DNA of 52,095 nt, from NCBI GenBank assembly GCA_002350705.1, contig DEFH01000041.1:1698-53792 (forward strand), read 5' to 3'. Numbering within the stretch: position 1 is the stretch's first letter; each line of letters begins with the position of its first letter. The stretch is from Ruminococcaceae bacterium UBA2857 (GTDB lineage: Bacteria; Bacillota; Clostridia; Oscillospirales; Acutalibacteraceae). A program made the translations under genes and the position numbers. Positions 1 through 7,328 of the stretch are shown here, piece after piece. The notes below the pieces were generated by a model. That model did not search any database. It had not been told where the DNA came from and worked only from the letters and a program-made list of their open reading frames with translations.

Positions 1-39
1 TTCAAGACCGCCTCGTTATGACCGCTTCGATACCTCTCC
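1..39 (-). tRNA. tRNA-Ser (UGA), 5' part only
   Basis: Read on the minus strand the sequence begins GGAGAGG (acceptor stem), continues with a D-arm, and reaches CTTGAA, where TGA is the serine anticodon in the expected CTTGAAA loop. The window edge cuts the gene in the anticodon loop, so the long variable arm and the 3' half cannot be seen. A good promoter lies just upstream. The anticodon call rests on the loop alone. Confidence 0.82.
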
Positions 40-76
40 CTATTCTTTCTGTCACAGTTTCCCTGCAACGCTTAAT

Positions 77-105
77 ATCATAACATATTTCGTATATTTT
101 GTCAA
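77..105 (-). promoter_or_regulatory. Promoter of tRNA-Ser
   Basis: On the minus strand TTGACA (100-105) and TATGAT (77-82) are separated by 17 bases, a near-perfect vegetative sigma promoter. Transcription would begin about 30 bases before the mature tRNA 5' end at 39. Confidence 0.8.
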
Positions 106-127
106 TAGTTTTTTTACAAAAATTCAG

Positions 128-160
128 CAAGAGTGAAGAATATCCCATTCCCCACTCTTG
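128..160 (-). terminator. Probable terminator after the TSCPD gene
   Basis: An 8-bp perfect stem (128-135 with 153-160) lies directly after the TSCPD stop codon. The downstream run on the minus strand is GAATTTTTG, so the U-tract is displaced and the terminator may be weak. Confidence 0.45.
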
Positions 161-164
161 TTTG

Positions 165-407
165 TCACTTTACACTCAGCAAGGCTTTGGCAAGCTGGTC
201 GGGGCAGGACGTGCCTCGAAAACCACACCGGATTCCCTGACATCTGGCAATGACCTCTTCCGCCTTCATGCCTTCCACAAGAGCCGCAATGCCCTGTGTA
301 TTGCCCATACATCCTCCGTTAAATCTGACATTTTTCACGATACCGTCCTCGACTTCAAACTCGATGGAGCGGGAGCAGGTACCTTTTGTATAATAGGTAT
401 GCTTCAC
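165..407 (-). CDS. TSCPD-domain protein, TIGR03905 family
   Basis: A small 80-residue protein of the TSCPD family, named for the Thr-Ser-Cys-Pro-Asp motif, which is present here at residues 67-71. The whole protein is one domain with conserved glycines and cysteines (GGCMGNTQG near residue 31, IRCGFRG near 60). Related domains occur at the C terminus of class II ribonucleotide reductases, but the role of the short stand-alone form is unknown. The start is GTG, supported by AAAGGAGAG eight bases upstream. It follows rpsR by 65 bases, with a strong hairpin in the gap and no room for a separate promoter after that hairpin. It is probably expressed by read-through from the ribosomal operon. Confidence 0.88.
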   Translation of the reverse strand: MKHTYYTKGTCSRSIEFEVEDGIVKNVRFNGGCMGNTQGIAALVEGMKAEEVIARCQGIRCGFRGTSCPDQLAKALLSVK

Positions 408-427
408 AGAAAATCTCTCCTTTTGTC

Positions 428-463
428 AAAAAAAGACCGATGTTCTTTCGGGAACACCGGTCT
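428..463 (-). terminator. Intrinsic terminator after rpsR
   Basis: A 12-bp stem (434-445 with 452-463, one G-U pair) is followed on the minus strand by seven T residues (428-434). It lies between rpsR and the TSCPD gene. Because TSCPD has no promoter of its own here, it may act as a partial terminator. Confidence 0.85.
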
Positions 464-472
464 GTATGATAA

Positions 473-724
473 TCAGTCGCTTGTGTAGGGCATCAATGCA
501 AGGTATCTTGCACGCTTGATAGCAACTGTGAGGTCACGCTGATGACGTGCACAGGTGCCTGTTACTCTGCGAGGGAGAATTTTAGCTCTCTCGGATACAA
601 AACGACGAAGTCTTGAAATATCCTTGTAATCAATTGCTTCCACTTTATCTACGCAGAATGCACAAACCTTTTTACGACCTTTGCGACCGCCTCTGCGGTT
701 ATCTCTTTCCGGTCTTTCTGCCAT
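473..724 (-). CDS. rpsR: 30S ribosomal protein S18
   Basis: An 83-residue basic protein that binds the platform of the 30S subunit next to S6. The sequence shows the typical CAFC pair near residues 21-24, the conserved IDYKDISRLRRFVSERAKILPRR core compacted around residues 30-55, and the C-terminal TGTCARHQRDLTVAIKRAR stretch. The start is ATG at 724 with AAAGGAGG upstream; longer in-frame extension into ssb is rejected. The CxxC points to a zinc-binding form of S18, which is inference. It is the last gene of rpsF-ssb-rpsR, the standard Firmicutes order. Confidence 0.97.
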   Translation of the reverse strand: MAERPERDNRRGGRKGRKKVCAFCVDKVEAIDYKDISRLRRFVSERAKILPRRVTGTCARHQRDLTVAIKRARYLALMPYTSD

Positions 725-749
725 TGGTAGTTCCTCCTTTACTTGATAC

Positions 750-1244
750 TCAGAAAGGCAGATCCTCATCTGTCGGCATATCGTTAAATTCCCCTGCATC
801 ACCGTTTGAATAAGACGGGCTTACAGGTACGGGCTGTTGTCTTGAGGACTGCTGATAGCTGTTTTGCTGATAGTTGTTGTTTTGGTAGCCATTATTCTGA
901 TAGCCGCCGTTACCGCTGTTGGAATCACTTTTGGAATCACAGAACTCGACATTTTCGGCAATCACATCTGTTGTATAGCGTTTATTGCCGTCTCTGTCGG
1001 TATAAGAACCTGTCTGGATTCTTCCTGTGAGAGCAATTCTTTTGCCCTTGCCGAAATACTTGCATACAAACTCAGCCGTCTGCTGAAAAGCAACGATATT
1101 GATAAAATCCGCCTGACGTTCTTCCCCCTGACGGGTAAAACGTCTGTCTACGGCAATCGTAAATCTTGTATTGGCAAGTCCGGACTGCGTATGACGCAGT
1201 TCGGGATCTGCGGTCAGTCTGCCGATCAAAGAAACATTGTTCAT
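750..1244 (-). CDS. ssb: Single-stranded DNA-binding protein
   Basis: A 164-residue SSB with an N-terminal OB fold (about residues 1-105, beginning MNNVSLIGRLTADPELR), a flexible Asn/Gln/Ser-rich linker, and the acidic tail DEDLPF that recruits repair and replication partners. It protects and organises single-stranded DNA at forks. The start at 1244 has GGGGAGG upstream. It sits 16 bases after rpsF and 25 before rpsR, so all three are co-transcribed. Length and order match the family. Confidence 0.97.
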   Translation of the reverse strand: MNNVSLIGRLTADPELRHTQSGLANTRFTIAVDRRFTRQGEERQADFINIVAFQQTAEFVCKYFGKGKRIALTGRIQTGSYTDRDGNKRYTTDVIAENVEFCDSKSDSNSGNGGYQNNGYQNNNYQQNSYQQSSRQQPVPVSPSYSNGDAGEFNDMPTDEDLPF

Positions 1245-1260
1245 TGCACTGCCTCCCCAA

Positions 1261-1554
1261 TCAAGCTTCTTTCTTGATGATCATGGAACGGAGCACACCG
1301 TCTGTGATCTTGGTAATTCTGTCGAGTTCAGCAGGGAATTCTGCTTCGGACTTGAAGTTAAAAAGAACATAGTACGCATCTGTTTCCTTGTTGATAGGAT
1401 AAGCAAGTCTTCTCTTACCCCATTCATCAACGCTTTCAATGGTAGCATTCTTTTCGATCAGGTCCTTGAACTTCTTCACTGTTTCAGCAACAGCCTCTTC
1501 ACCGAGTTTCAGAGAAACTACAAGCACTGTTTCATAAGAATTGATAACTGCCAT
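1261..1554 (-). CDS. rpsF: 30S ribosomal protein S6
   Basis: A 97-residue protein with the S6 ferredoxin-like fold: NSYETVLVVS at the start, a helix with EEAVAETVKKFKDLI, the WGKRRLAYPI signature near residue 45, and the C-terminal ITDGVLRSMIIKK. The chosen ATG at 1554 is preceded by AGAAGGAGGTG; a 25-codon upstream extension lacks an RBS. It leads the rpsF-ssb-rpsR operon, driven by the consensus promoter at 1639-1667. Confidence 0.96.
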   Translation of the reverse strand: MAVINSYETVLVVSLKLGEEAVAETVKKFKDLIEKNATIESVDEWGKRRLAYPINKETDAYYVLFNFKSEAEFPAELDRITKITDGVLRSMIIKKEA

Positions 1555-1638
1555 GATAATAGCACCTCCTTCTGGACATTTGACCCTCTTTCTAAAGAAG
1601 AGAGTAAGGATTGCTATGCTGATTTGCATAACAAAAAA

Positions 1639-1667
1639 ATTATAGCACTCTCAACGCAGATTGTCAA
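1639..1667 (-). promoter_or_regulatory. Consensus promoter of rpsF-ssb-rpsR
   Basis: TTGACA (1662-1667), a 17-base spacer and TATAAT (1639-1644) on the minus strand match the vegetative consensus exactly. This fits a highly expressed ribosomal protein operon. The 5' leader is about 75-80 bases. Confidence 0.9.
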
Positions 1668-1674
1668 GAGTGCT
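1644..1674 (-). terminator. Hairpin after galU that overlaps the rpsF promoter
   Basis: AGCACTCT (1644-1651) pairs perfectly with AGAGTGCT (1667-1674), leaving a 15-base loop. On the minus strand the stem is followed by ATAATTTTTTT. It lies 11 bases beyond the galU stop codon and its arms frame the rpsF promoter, so one stretch probably ends one operon and starts the next. Confidence 0.6.
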
Positions 1675-1685
1675 TTTGGGATTTT

Positions 1686-2558
1686 TTACAGAGTCTTTGT
1701 CAGTTCTTTGAGATAAGCCTTGAACGGTTCGCCTAACAGGGGATTTTTCAGAGCGATTTCCACCGTTGCCTGTAAAATACCGAATTTGTCGCCCATGTCA
1801 TAGCGTTTGCCGGTATAGTCAACGCCTGTCATGCCAACGGTACGGGCAAGTGTTTTCATAGCGTCGGTAAGCTGGATTTCGCCGCCTGCTCCGGGAGCGG
1901 TATTGTCCAGAATATCAAAGATATCGGGTGTCAATACACATCTGCCGAGAATGGAATACAAAGACAGCACTTCTTCCTTGGTTTTGGGTTTTTCAATCAT
2001 ATCCGTACAGCTGTAAATATTGTCTTCAAGCCTGTCCACTTTCAGGGAGCTGTACTTGGAGATGTCGCTTTCGGGAACGGCTTTGATGCCTACAACAGAT
2101 TTTCCGTATTTTTCATATGCTCTGATGAGCTGACCGCAGGCAGGATCTTCTCCGATAATCACATCGTCACCGTAAAGCACCGCAAACGGTTCATTGCCGA
2201 CAAAGGATTTCGCACAGTTGACAGCGTGTCCGAGACCTTTTGTTTCTTTCTGACGCACGAAATAAATATTGGCCAGTTTGGAGATCGACACAACCTGTTC
2301 ATACATCTCTTTTTTGCCGGATGCCAGCAGTCTTTCTTCGAGTTCGGGACTTCTGTCGAAGTGGTCTTCTATAACACCTTTTCCGCGATTGGTAATAATC
2401 AGGATGTCTGTAATTCCGGAATTCACTGCTTCTTCCACAATATACTGAATGGCGGGCTTGTCTACAATGGTCAGCATTTCCTTGGGCATTGATTTGGTTG
2501 CCGGCAGTACTCTTGTGCCGAGACCTGCGGCCGGGATGACTGCTTTGGTAACTTTCAT
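1686..2558 (-). CDS. galU: UTP-glucose-1-phosphate uridylyltransferase
   Basis: A 290-residue enzyme making UDP-glucose from UTP and glucose 1-phosphate, for glycolipid, polysaccharide and teichoic-type polymers. The nucleotide-binding loop AAGLGTRVLP is at residues 10-19, with the KSMPKEM catalytic-lysine region at 22-28, a YGDDVI metal-site motif near 128, and GAGGEIQLTDA near 225. Length matches GalU. The ATG at 2558 has AAAGGAG upstream. It lies 27 bases after the RING/DUF2628 gene and shares its promoter. Confidence 0.95.
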   Translation of the reverse strand: MKVTKAVIPAAGLGTRVLPATKSMPKEMLTIVDKPAIQYIVEEAVNSGITDILIITNRGKGVIEDHFDRSPELEERLLASGKKEMYEQVVSISKLANIYFVRQKETKGLGHAVNCAKSFVGNEPFAVLYGDDVIIGEDPACGQLIRAYEKYGKSVVGIKAVPESDISKYSSLKVDRLEDNIYSCTDMIEKPKTKEEVLSLYSILGRCVLTPDIFDILDNTAPGAGGEIQLTDAMKTLARTVGMTGVDYTGKRYDMGDKFGILQATVEIALKNPLLGEPFKAYLKELTKTL

Positions 2559-2585
2559 AAGAAAAACTCCTTTAAAAATATTTTT

Positions 2586-3629
2586 TTAAAACATTGAAAA
2601 TGCCATTATGACAATCAGATAGGATACAATCATTGACCATGCCAGCGGTATATTGACCCCGCCGTCTTTGGAAATCGCTTTCAGGACATTTTCACTGCTT
2701 TGGATTTCTTTGATTTTTCTGATTCGTTTCAGATTATGATGGTAATAGCTTCTGTTGGCACGCAAACCGCATATCAGCTTTATCACAAAGGACAGCAGGC
2801 TGAACACATACGGCAGGAACATCACACACAGTTCCGCTTGCGAATAATGGGAAAACGACCATGAAAGATAGTCGTTATATGACGGATAAGTAATTCCTGC
2901 TTCCGAAACGGCACTGTATACTTCTTTCCACAGCGGTGACGACCACCAGTTTGTGACAATATAATTTCCCGCTATCAGCAGAAAATACAAAATGGTGATA
3001 ACCGCTCCCCTGACATACTGCTTACGGTACAGATACCAGCCTCCCGTAAAGAAAAAAGCCGCAAAGTTGAATCTGCTCTGAGAGCTGTCCTTGATTTTCT
3101 TGAAAACGGGCATATAATAGGTTGTGTTCGCCTTGACGTGTTTGGAAAGCTCCGCACCGCTGACACCCTCAAAATTTTCTTCTTTGTCCACACCGCCCAT
3201 TGGATCGATAAATATTGCAAACGGGCTTCCCTGTCCCGCAATACGGAAATCTTCCGGCATATCCTCCAACGAAAACGGCTTTTCCTCATCATCACTGTCA
3301 TCCTCCGGATACCGGGCCGCAGACTTGAAATTTTCGGTCAGAAAATTTCCGCATTTCCGGCATATCAACGCAGTTTTCGGGTTATTTTCTCCGCAGAAGG
3401 GACATTTCACTGTTTCTTCCGCATGGCTGTCGGTTGTCTGTTCGGGTTCGTTATCGTACACTTCACGCCAGCTCTTTTTGGAGCGGTGCAGATCCGCAAA
3501 AATACATTTTCCTTTTTCCTTATAACATTCCCTGTGATAAGGAGCACCGCACTTCGGGCATACAACAATATCTTCACCCTCCCGGAAATTTTTGGAGCAA
3601 ACAGGACACGTTTTTCCCAAAAAATCCAT
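2586..3629 (-). CDS. RING-like zinc-finger membrane protein with DUF2628 region
   Basis: A 347-residue protein with two zinc modules followed by membrane segments. Residues 1-45 form a prokaryotic RING-like finger (CPVC, CPKC, a YHREC His/Cys pair, then Cys). Residues 74-95 form a zinc ribbon (CPFC and CRKC). A polar, acidic linker follows. The DUF2628-like part starts near residue 190 with FFFTGGWYLYRKQY, and three or four hydrophobic stretches run to the C terminus. The start has AAGGAGG upstream and a strong promoter at 3673-3701. The function is unknown; proteins of this layout recur in Firmicutes. No ubiquitin-like partner is nearby, so ligase activity should not be assumed. Confidence 0.8.
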   Translation of the reverse strand: MDFLGKTCPVCSKNFREGEDIVVCPKCGAPYHRECYKEKGKCIFADLHRSKKSWREVYDNEPEQTTDSHAEETVKCPFCGENNPKTALICRKCGNFLTENFKSAARYPEDDSDDEEKPFSLEDMPEDFRIAGQGSPFAIFIDPMGGVDKEENFEGVSGAELSKHVKANTTYYMPVFKKIKDSSQSRFNFAAFFFTGGWYLYRKQYVRGAVITILYFLLIAGNYIVTNWWSSPLWKEVYSAVSEAGITYPSYNDYLSWSFSHYSQAELCVMFLPYVFSLLSFVIKLICGLRANRSYYHHNLKRIRKIKEIQSSENVLKAISKDGGVNIPLAWSMIVSYLIVIMAFSMF

Positions 3630-3672
3630 TTTTCAGCCTCCTTCCGATTCCTTTTCCGAATGTATTTTTATC

Positions 3673-3701
3673 ATTATACTATATTATTCATCAATTGGCA
3701 A
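3673..3701 (-). promoter_or_regulatory. Promoter of the RING protein-galU pair
   Basis: TTGCCA (3696-3701), a 17-base spacer and TATAAT (3673-3678) on the minus strand, with one mismatch in the -35 box. The start codon of the zinc-finger gene lies about 40 bases downstream. Confidence 0.8.
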
Positions 3702-3723
3702 GGATTATGTAAAAACATTTTTC

Positions 3724-4857
3724 TCAGCCGATCTCACGGAAATTTCCCAGAAAGGAAAACTCCTGTAATTCATCCGACAACGCACACAGCAGTTTCAGCG
3801 TATTTTTATCAAAAACATTTCCCGTAAAGTCCAGATAAAACAGATATTCAAACGACGTGCCTGCCATGGGACGAGATTCGATTTTCGTCAGGTTCAGCCC
3901 GTTGACGGCAAAGCGGCACAAAATACTGTACAGGGAGCCTGTCTGGTGCGGCAGGGAAAAGCAAAGGCTGATTTTATCTGCATTTTTCTCAATATACAGT
4001 TTTTTCGAGATAATAATGAATCTTGTCGTATTGTTTGGATTGTTTTGGAAACCTCGCAGAATGATTTCCAGACCATATTCTTCAGCCGCCTGCTCCGAAC
4101 AGATGGCTCCTATTGTCATATTCTCCGATTCCGACACCATTTTCGCTGCGGCTGCGGTACTGATATAAGACTCTGCCGTGATATTCCTGCGGCTTCTGAA
4201 AAAGTCCGAGCATTGCGAGAGTGCCTGCGGATGAGAATATATTTTTTCCAGTTCCGAAATGCTGCATTTTTTCCTGACTGCCAGCACATGATTTACAGGG
4301 ATATCAATTGCCATAGCAATATAAAACCGATATTTCAGCATTAAATCATATACATCCGTCACAGAGCCTGCGGAGCTGTTTTCTATGGGAACAATGCCGA
4401 ATTCCGCTTCACCGTTGCGAATTGCCGAAAACACATCCTGAAACGAGGCACAAAAGCTTAAACGACTGTTCGGAAAAGCTTTCACCGCTGCCTGATTGGC
4501 ATAGGTACCGGGCACTCCGAAGCACGCTGCTCTGACAGGTTCCTTTGCGGGGACTGTTTTTTCTGCCGCATAGATTTCATTTCTGAGTTTGGTGCCGCTT
4601 TCCACAATGTCATGCTGCAAGCCTCTGCTCAGCTCCATGATCATTGCATAAAGCTGTCTTGCCGAACCGCCGTAAATTCCTGCTTTTTCCTCTACGGCAT
4701 TCAGCACGGCTTCTTCTCTTTCACGGTTGAATATCGGCATTCCATGTTCTCTTTTATACTCGGCAACTTTTCTGGAACATTCCATTCTCTTGGTGAAAAG
4801 CTGTGAAAGCTGTTCATCTATTTTATCAATTTCTTCCCTGATTGGCTGTAAACTCAT
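3724..4857 (-). CDS. pheA: Bifunctional chorismate mutase/prephenate dehydratase
   Basis: A 377-residue P-protein converting chorismate to prephenate and then to phenylpyruvate. Chorismate mutase is at residues 1-85 (IREEIDKIDEQLSQLFTKR). Prephenate dehydratase is at about 115-290 (FGVPGTYANQAA, IVPIENSSAGSV, the YSHPQALSQC motif, and NNTTRF with its essential Thr). A C-terminal ACT domain carries ESRP, the phenylalanine-binding signature, so feedback inhibition is expected. The start at 4857 forms an ATGA overlap with the aroC stop codon, showing translational coupling; a 28-codon upstream extension lies inside aroC and is rejected. It is the last gene of aroA-aroC-pheA. No convincing terminator follows. 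Confidence 0.95.
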   Translation of the reverse strand: MSLQPIREEIDKIDEQLSQLFTKRMECSRKVAEYKREHGMPIFNREREEAVLNAVEEKAGIYGGSARQLYAMIMELSRGLQHDIVESGTKLRNEIYAAEKTVPAKEPVRAACFGVPGTYANQAAVKAFPNSRLSFCASFQDVFSAIRNGEAEFGIVPIENSSAGSVTDVYDLMLKYRFYIAMAIDIPVNHVLAVRKKCSISELEKIYSHPQALSQCSDFFRSRRNITAESYISTAAAAKMVSESENMTIGAICSEQAAEEYGLEIILRGFQNNPNNTTRFIIISKKLYIEKNADKISLCFSLPHQTGSLYSILCRFAVNGLNLTKIESRPMAGTSFEYLFYLDFTGNVFDKNTLKLLCALSDELQEFSFLGNFREIG

Positions 4858-5939
4858 CCTGCATCGACCTCCGAAAGTATATTGATCATTGCCAGTGCCG
4901 CTGCGGCTTCTATCACAGGAACGGCTCTTACGACAATACACGGATCATGTCTGCCGTGTATCTCCAGTACACTGTCTTTCTGCTGCCGCAAATCCACCGT
5001 ATCCTGTTTCTGTGAAATAGACGGCGTTGCTTTTATGGCTGTGCGGAAGATAATCGGCATTCCCGATGTAATGCCGCCCAGAATTCCGCCGTGATGATTG
5101 GTTCGTGTCTTTACCGTGTCACCGTCATAGTAAAATGCGTCATTGTTCTGACTGCCTCTGAGCTTTGCACCCTCAAAGCCCGAACCGAACTCAATGCCTT
5201 TTACCGCAGGGATTCCGAATACGATGGATGAAACGATATTTTCCACTCCCTCAAACATTGGGGAACCTGCTCCGACAGGCATTCCCGTCACAGCACATTC
5301 AATCGTGCCGCCAATACTGTCCTGTGACATGCGACACTCTTCAATCAACGCTCTCATTTTTTCCTCACGGCTTTGATCCACTAATCCGAACACCGTTTTG
5401 GATAGCCTTTCCATCAGTTCTTGAGAAATATCCGTTTCGTTAAAGCGTTCATCTTCTATCTTTCCGACGGACGCAATATGTGCCGCTATGTAAATGCCTT
5501 TTCTTTGGAGTATCTGACGGCATACCGCTCCCGCAAACACCAACGGAGCGGTCAGTCTGCCCGAAAAATGTCCGCCTCCTCTGATGTCATTGAATCCCTT
5601 GTATCTCACATAGCCTGTATAATCTCCGTGTGACGGGCGGGGCATGGTCAATAAATTGCCGTAATCCTGTGAGCGTGTGTTGGTATTTTTTATGACGGCA
5701 CATAACGGCAAACCGGTTGTTCTGCCGTTCAACATTCCCGAAAGTATTTCCGGAATATCCTTTTCCGATCGCGGTGTTGCTGCCTTGTCCTTGCCGGGGG
5801 CTCTTCTTGCCATTTGAAGACAGACTTCTTCCAAATCAATTTTTTCCCCCGACGGCAAGCCGTCTATGACAACACCGATTCCCTCTCCGTGACTCTCACC
5901 GAAAATGGATATTTTTACTTTATTCCCCCATGATGACAT
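4854..5939 (-). CDS. aroC: Chorismate synthase
   Basis: A 361-residue enzyme making chorismate from EPSP with reduced FMN. Family signatures are all visible: FGESHGEGIG at residues 14-23, a MPRPSHGDYT block near 98, RGGGHFSGRLTA near 120, and the C-terminal RTNHHGGILGGITSGMP region. The ATG at 5939 is preceded by GGGAGG; the longer reading frame adds 11 codons without RBS support. The start overlaps the last 20 bases of aroA, and the end overlaps pheA by four bases. Confidence 0.96.
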   Translation of the reverse strand: MSSWGNKVKISIFGESHGEGIGVVIDGLPSGEKIDLEEVCLQMARRAPGKDKAATPRSEKDIPEILSGMLNGRTTGLPLCAVIKNTNTRSQDYGNLLTMPRPSHGDYTGYVRYKGFNDIRGGGHFSGRLTAPLVFAGAVCRQILQRKGIYIAAHIASVGKIEDERFNETDISQELMERLSKTVFGLVDQSREEKMRALIEECRMSQDSIGGTIECAVTGMPVGAGSPMFEGVENIVSSIVFGIPAVKGIEFGSGFEGAKLRGSQNNDAFYYDGDTVKTRTNHHGGILGGITSGMPIIFRTAIKATPSISQKQDTVDLRQQKDSVLEIHGRHDPCIVVRAVPVIEAAAALAMINILSEVDAG

Positions 5940-7191
5940 CTGCTTTTCCTCCCAGTTTCCTGTAATCGTCAAAAAATCCCGGATAGGATTTGTTAATGCT
6001 TTCCCTGTCCGTAATGATCATCTCTCCCTCTGTCCGTGCCGCTGCCACGGCAAGCGACATGACAATTCTGTGGTCATTATAACCCTCGACTTGTGCCCCT
6101 TGCAGAGACTTCACACCTGTAATCACAAAGCCGTCTTTGGTTTCCCGTATGTCCGCTCCCAGTCTTAAAAGACCGTCTGCCATTGCCGAAAGCCTGTCAC
6201 ATTCTTTGATACGAAGTCTTTCTGCATTTTTGATCACCGTGACGCCCTCTGCCAATGCCGCTGTCACTGCCAATGCCGGCACCATATCGGGGATATCCCT
6301 TGCATCGATCTCTATACCGCAGAGCCTGTCCGGTTCAATGGTGATTTTTCCGTTCTGCTCTGTAATTTTCGCTCCAAAGCGTCTGTATATTTCGACACAG
6401 GCTTTATCTCCCTGACGGGAAGAAATATCCAGATTATCAATCGTCACCTTGCCGCCCAATGCTCCTGCCGTCATGAAAAATGCCGCCTGTGACCAGTCAC
6501 CCTCAACAGTGAACCTCTGTGGCTGATAACGCTGACCGCCTGCAATTTTCCAGCCTGTTGCTGTTCTGTCCGCGTCTATGCCGAACCGGTGCATGATATC
6601 CGTTGTCATATCAATATAGCCGACAGACTGCAATTCCGATGTCAAAACAATTTCACTGTCCCCCTCCAGCATGGGCAGTGCCAGCAGCAGGCCTGTAATA
6701 AACTGTGAGCTCACATTTCCTGCCACTTCATAAGTGCCGCTTCGGAGCTGTCCCGACACTTTCAGAGGCAAGCCGCCTTTTGTTTCACAGGCAACGCCTT
6801 TTTCGGGCAGGCAGTCCAGATAAATGCCGATAGGTCTTTCAGGGAGTTTCCCGTGTCCGACAAACTCCGCATTAACGTCCCCCGCACTGCACACAGGTAC
6901 TAAAAACCGCAATGTTGAACCGCTTTCCCCGCAATCCAGAACGGCTTTCCTGTTTTGAAAAGTATTCGTACCGTCAACGGTCAATGTTTTTCCGTCAAGA
7001 CAGATTTCTGCTCCCAATGCTTTCATACATGCAATGGTTGCCTTAATGTCATTTGAGAGGTCAACAGGCGTAATGACACTTTTTCCCTTTGCCAGACCTG
7101 CACAGATAATCGCCCTGTGTGCCGCACTTTTCGAGGGCGGCATGGATACGGTTCCGTTCAGTGTGCCGCTTTTCACACAAATTTTACTCAT
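5920..7191 (-). CDS. aroA: 3-phosphoshikimate 1-carboxyvinyltransferase (EPSP synthase)
   Basis: A 423-residue enzyme that joins shikimate 3-phosphate and phosphoenolpyruvate. The substrate motif PPSKSAAHR is at residues 18-26, LDCGESGSTLRFL is near 85-97, and the C-terminal KECDRLSAMADGL and YNDHRIVMSLAVAAA motifs are present. The GESGST form, rather than GNAGTA, resembles class II-type enzymes, so glyphosate sensitivity cannot be assumed. It heads the aroA-aroC-pheA operon behind a good promoter. The upstream ribosome site (AAGGGAAG) is weaker than most here. Confidence 0.95.
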   Translation of the reverse strand: MSKICVKSGTLNGTVSMPPSKSAAHRAIICAGLAKGKSVITPVDLSNDIKATIACMKALGAEICLDGKTLTVDGTNTFQNRKAVLDCGESGSTLRFLVPVCSAGDVNAEFVGHGKLPERPIGIYLDCLPEKGVACETKGGLPLKVSGQLRSGTYEVAGNVSSQFITGLLLALPMLEGDSEIVLTSELQSVGYIDMTTDIMHRFGIDADRTATGWKIAGGQRYQPQRFTVEGDWSQAAFFMTAGALGGKVTIDNLDISSRQGDKACVEIYRRFGAKITEQNGKITIEPDRLCGIEIDARDIPDMVPALAVTAALAEGVTVIKNAERLRIKECDRLSAMADGLLRLGADIRETKDGFVITGVKSLQGAQVEGYNDHRIVMSLAVAAARTEGEMIITDRESINKSYPGFFDDYRKLGGKADVIMGE

Positions 7192-7226
7192 TTCCGTACA
7201 CTTCCCTTTCTTTTCCTTTATTCCCT

Positions 7227-7255
7227 ATCATACCACAATATCTACAAAATGTAAA
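7227..7255 (-). promoter_or_regulatory. Promoter of aroA-aroC-pheA
   Basis: TTTACA (7250-7255), a 17-base spacer and TATGAT (7227-7232) on the minus strand. The leader of about 30 bases is too short for a T-box or a peptide attenuator, so no RNA-level control of this operon is visible. Confidence 0.75.
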
Positions 7256-7279
7256 ATGATTTTTTTGCACTGTACATAA

Positions 7280-7328
7280 AAAAAGTGCCTGTATTATCTT
7301 TGTGAATGGGATAATACAGACACTTTTT
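7280..7328 (-). terminator. Intrinsic terminator after spoVAD
   Basis: A 19-bp stem with one G-U pair (7280-7298 with 7310-7328) and an 11-base loop. On the minus strand it ends in a run of T residues. Its right arm touches the spoVAD stop codon. It separates spoVAD from the aro operon. Confidence 0.9.

Noticed and set aside
3586..3627. True ubiquitin-ligase function for the RING-like protein
   Set aside because: The RING-like finger is real as a zinc motif, but no ubiquitin, E1 or E2-like genes are nearby and the rest is a DUF2628 membrane protein.
7192..7230. T-box or peptide attenuator before aroA
   Set aside because: The distance from the -10 box to the start codon is only about 35 bases, with no terminator or leader ORF.
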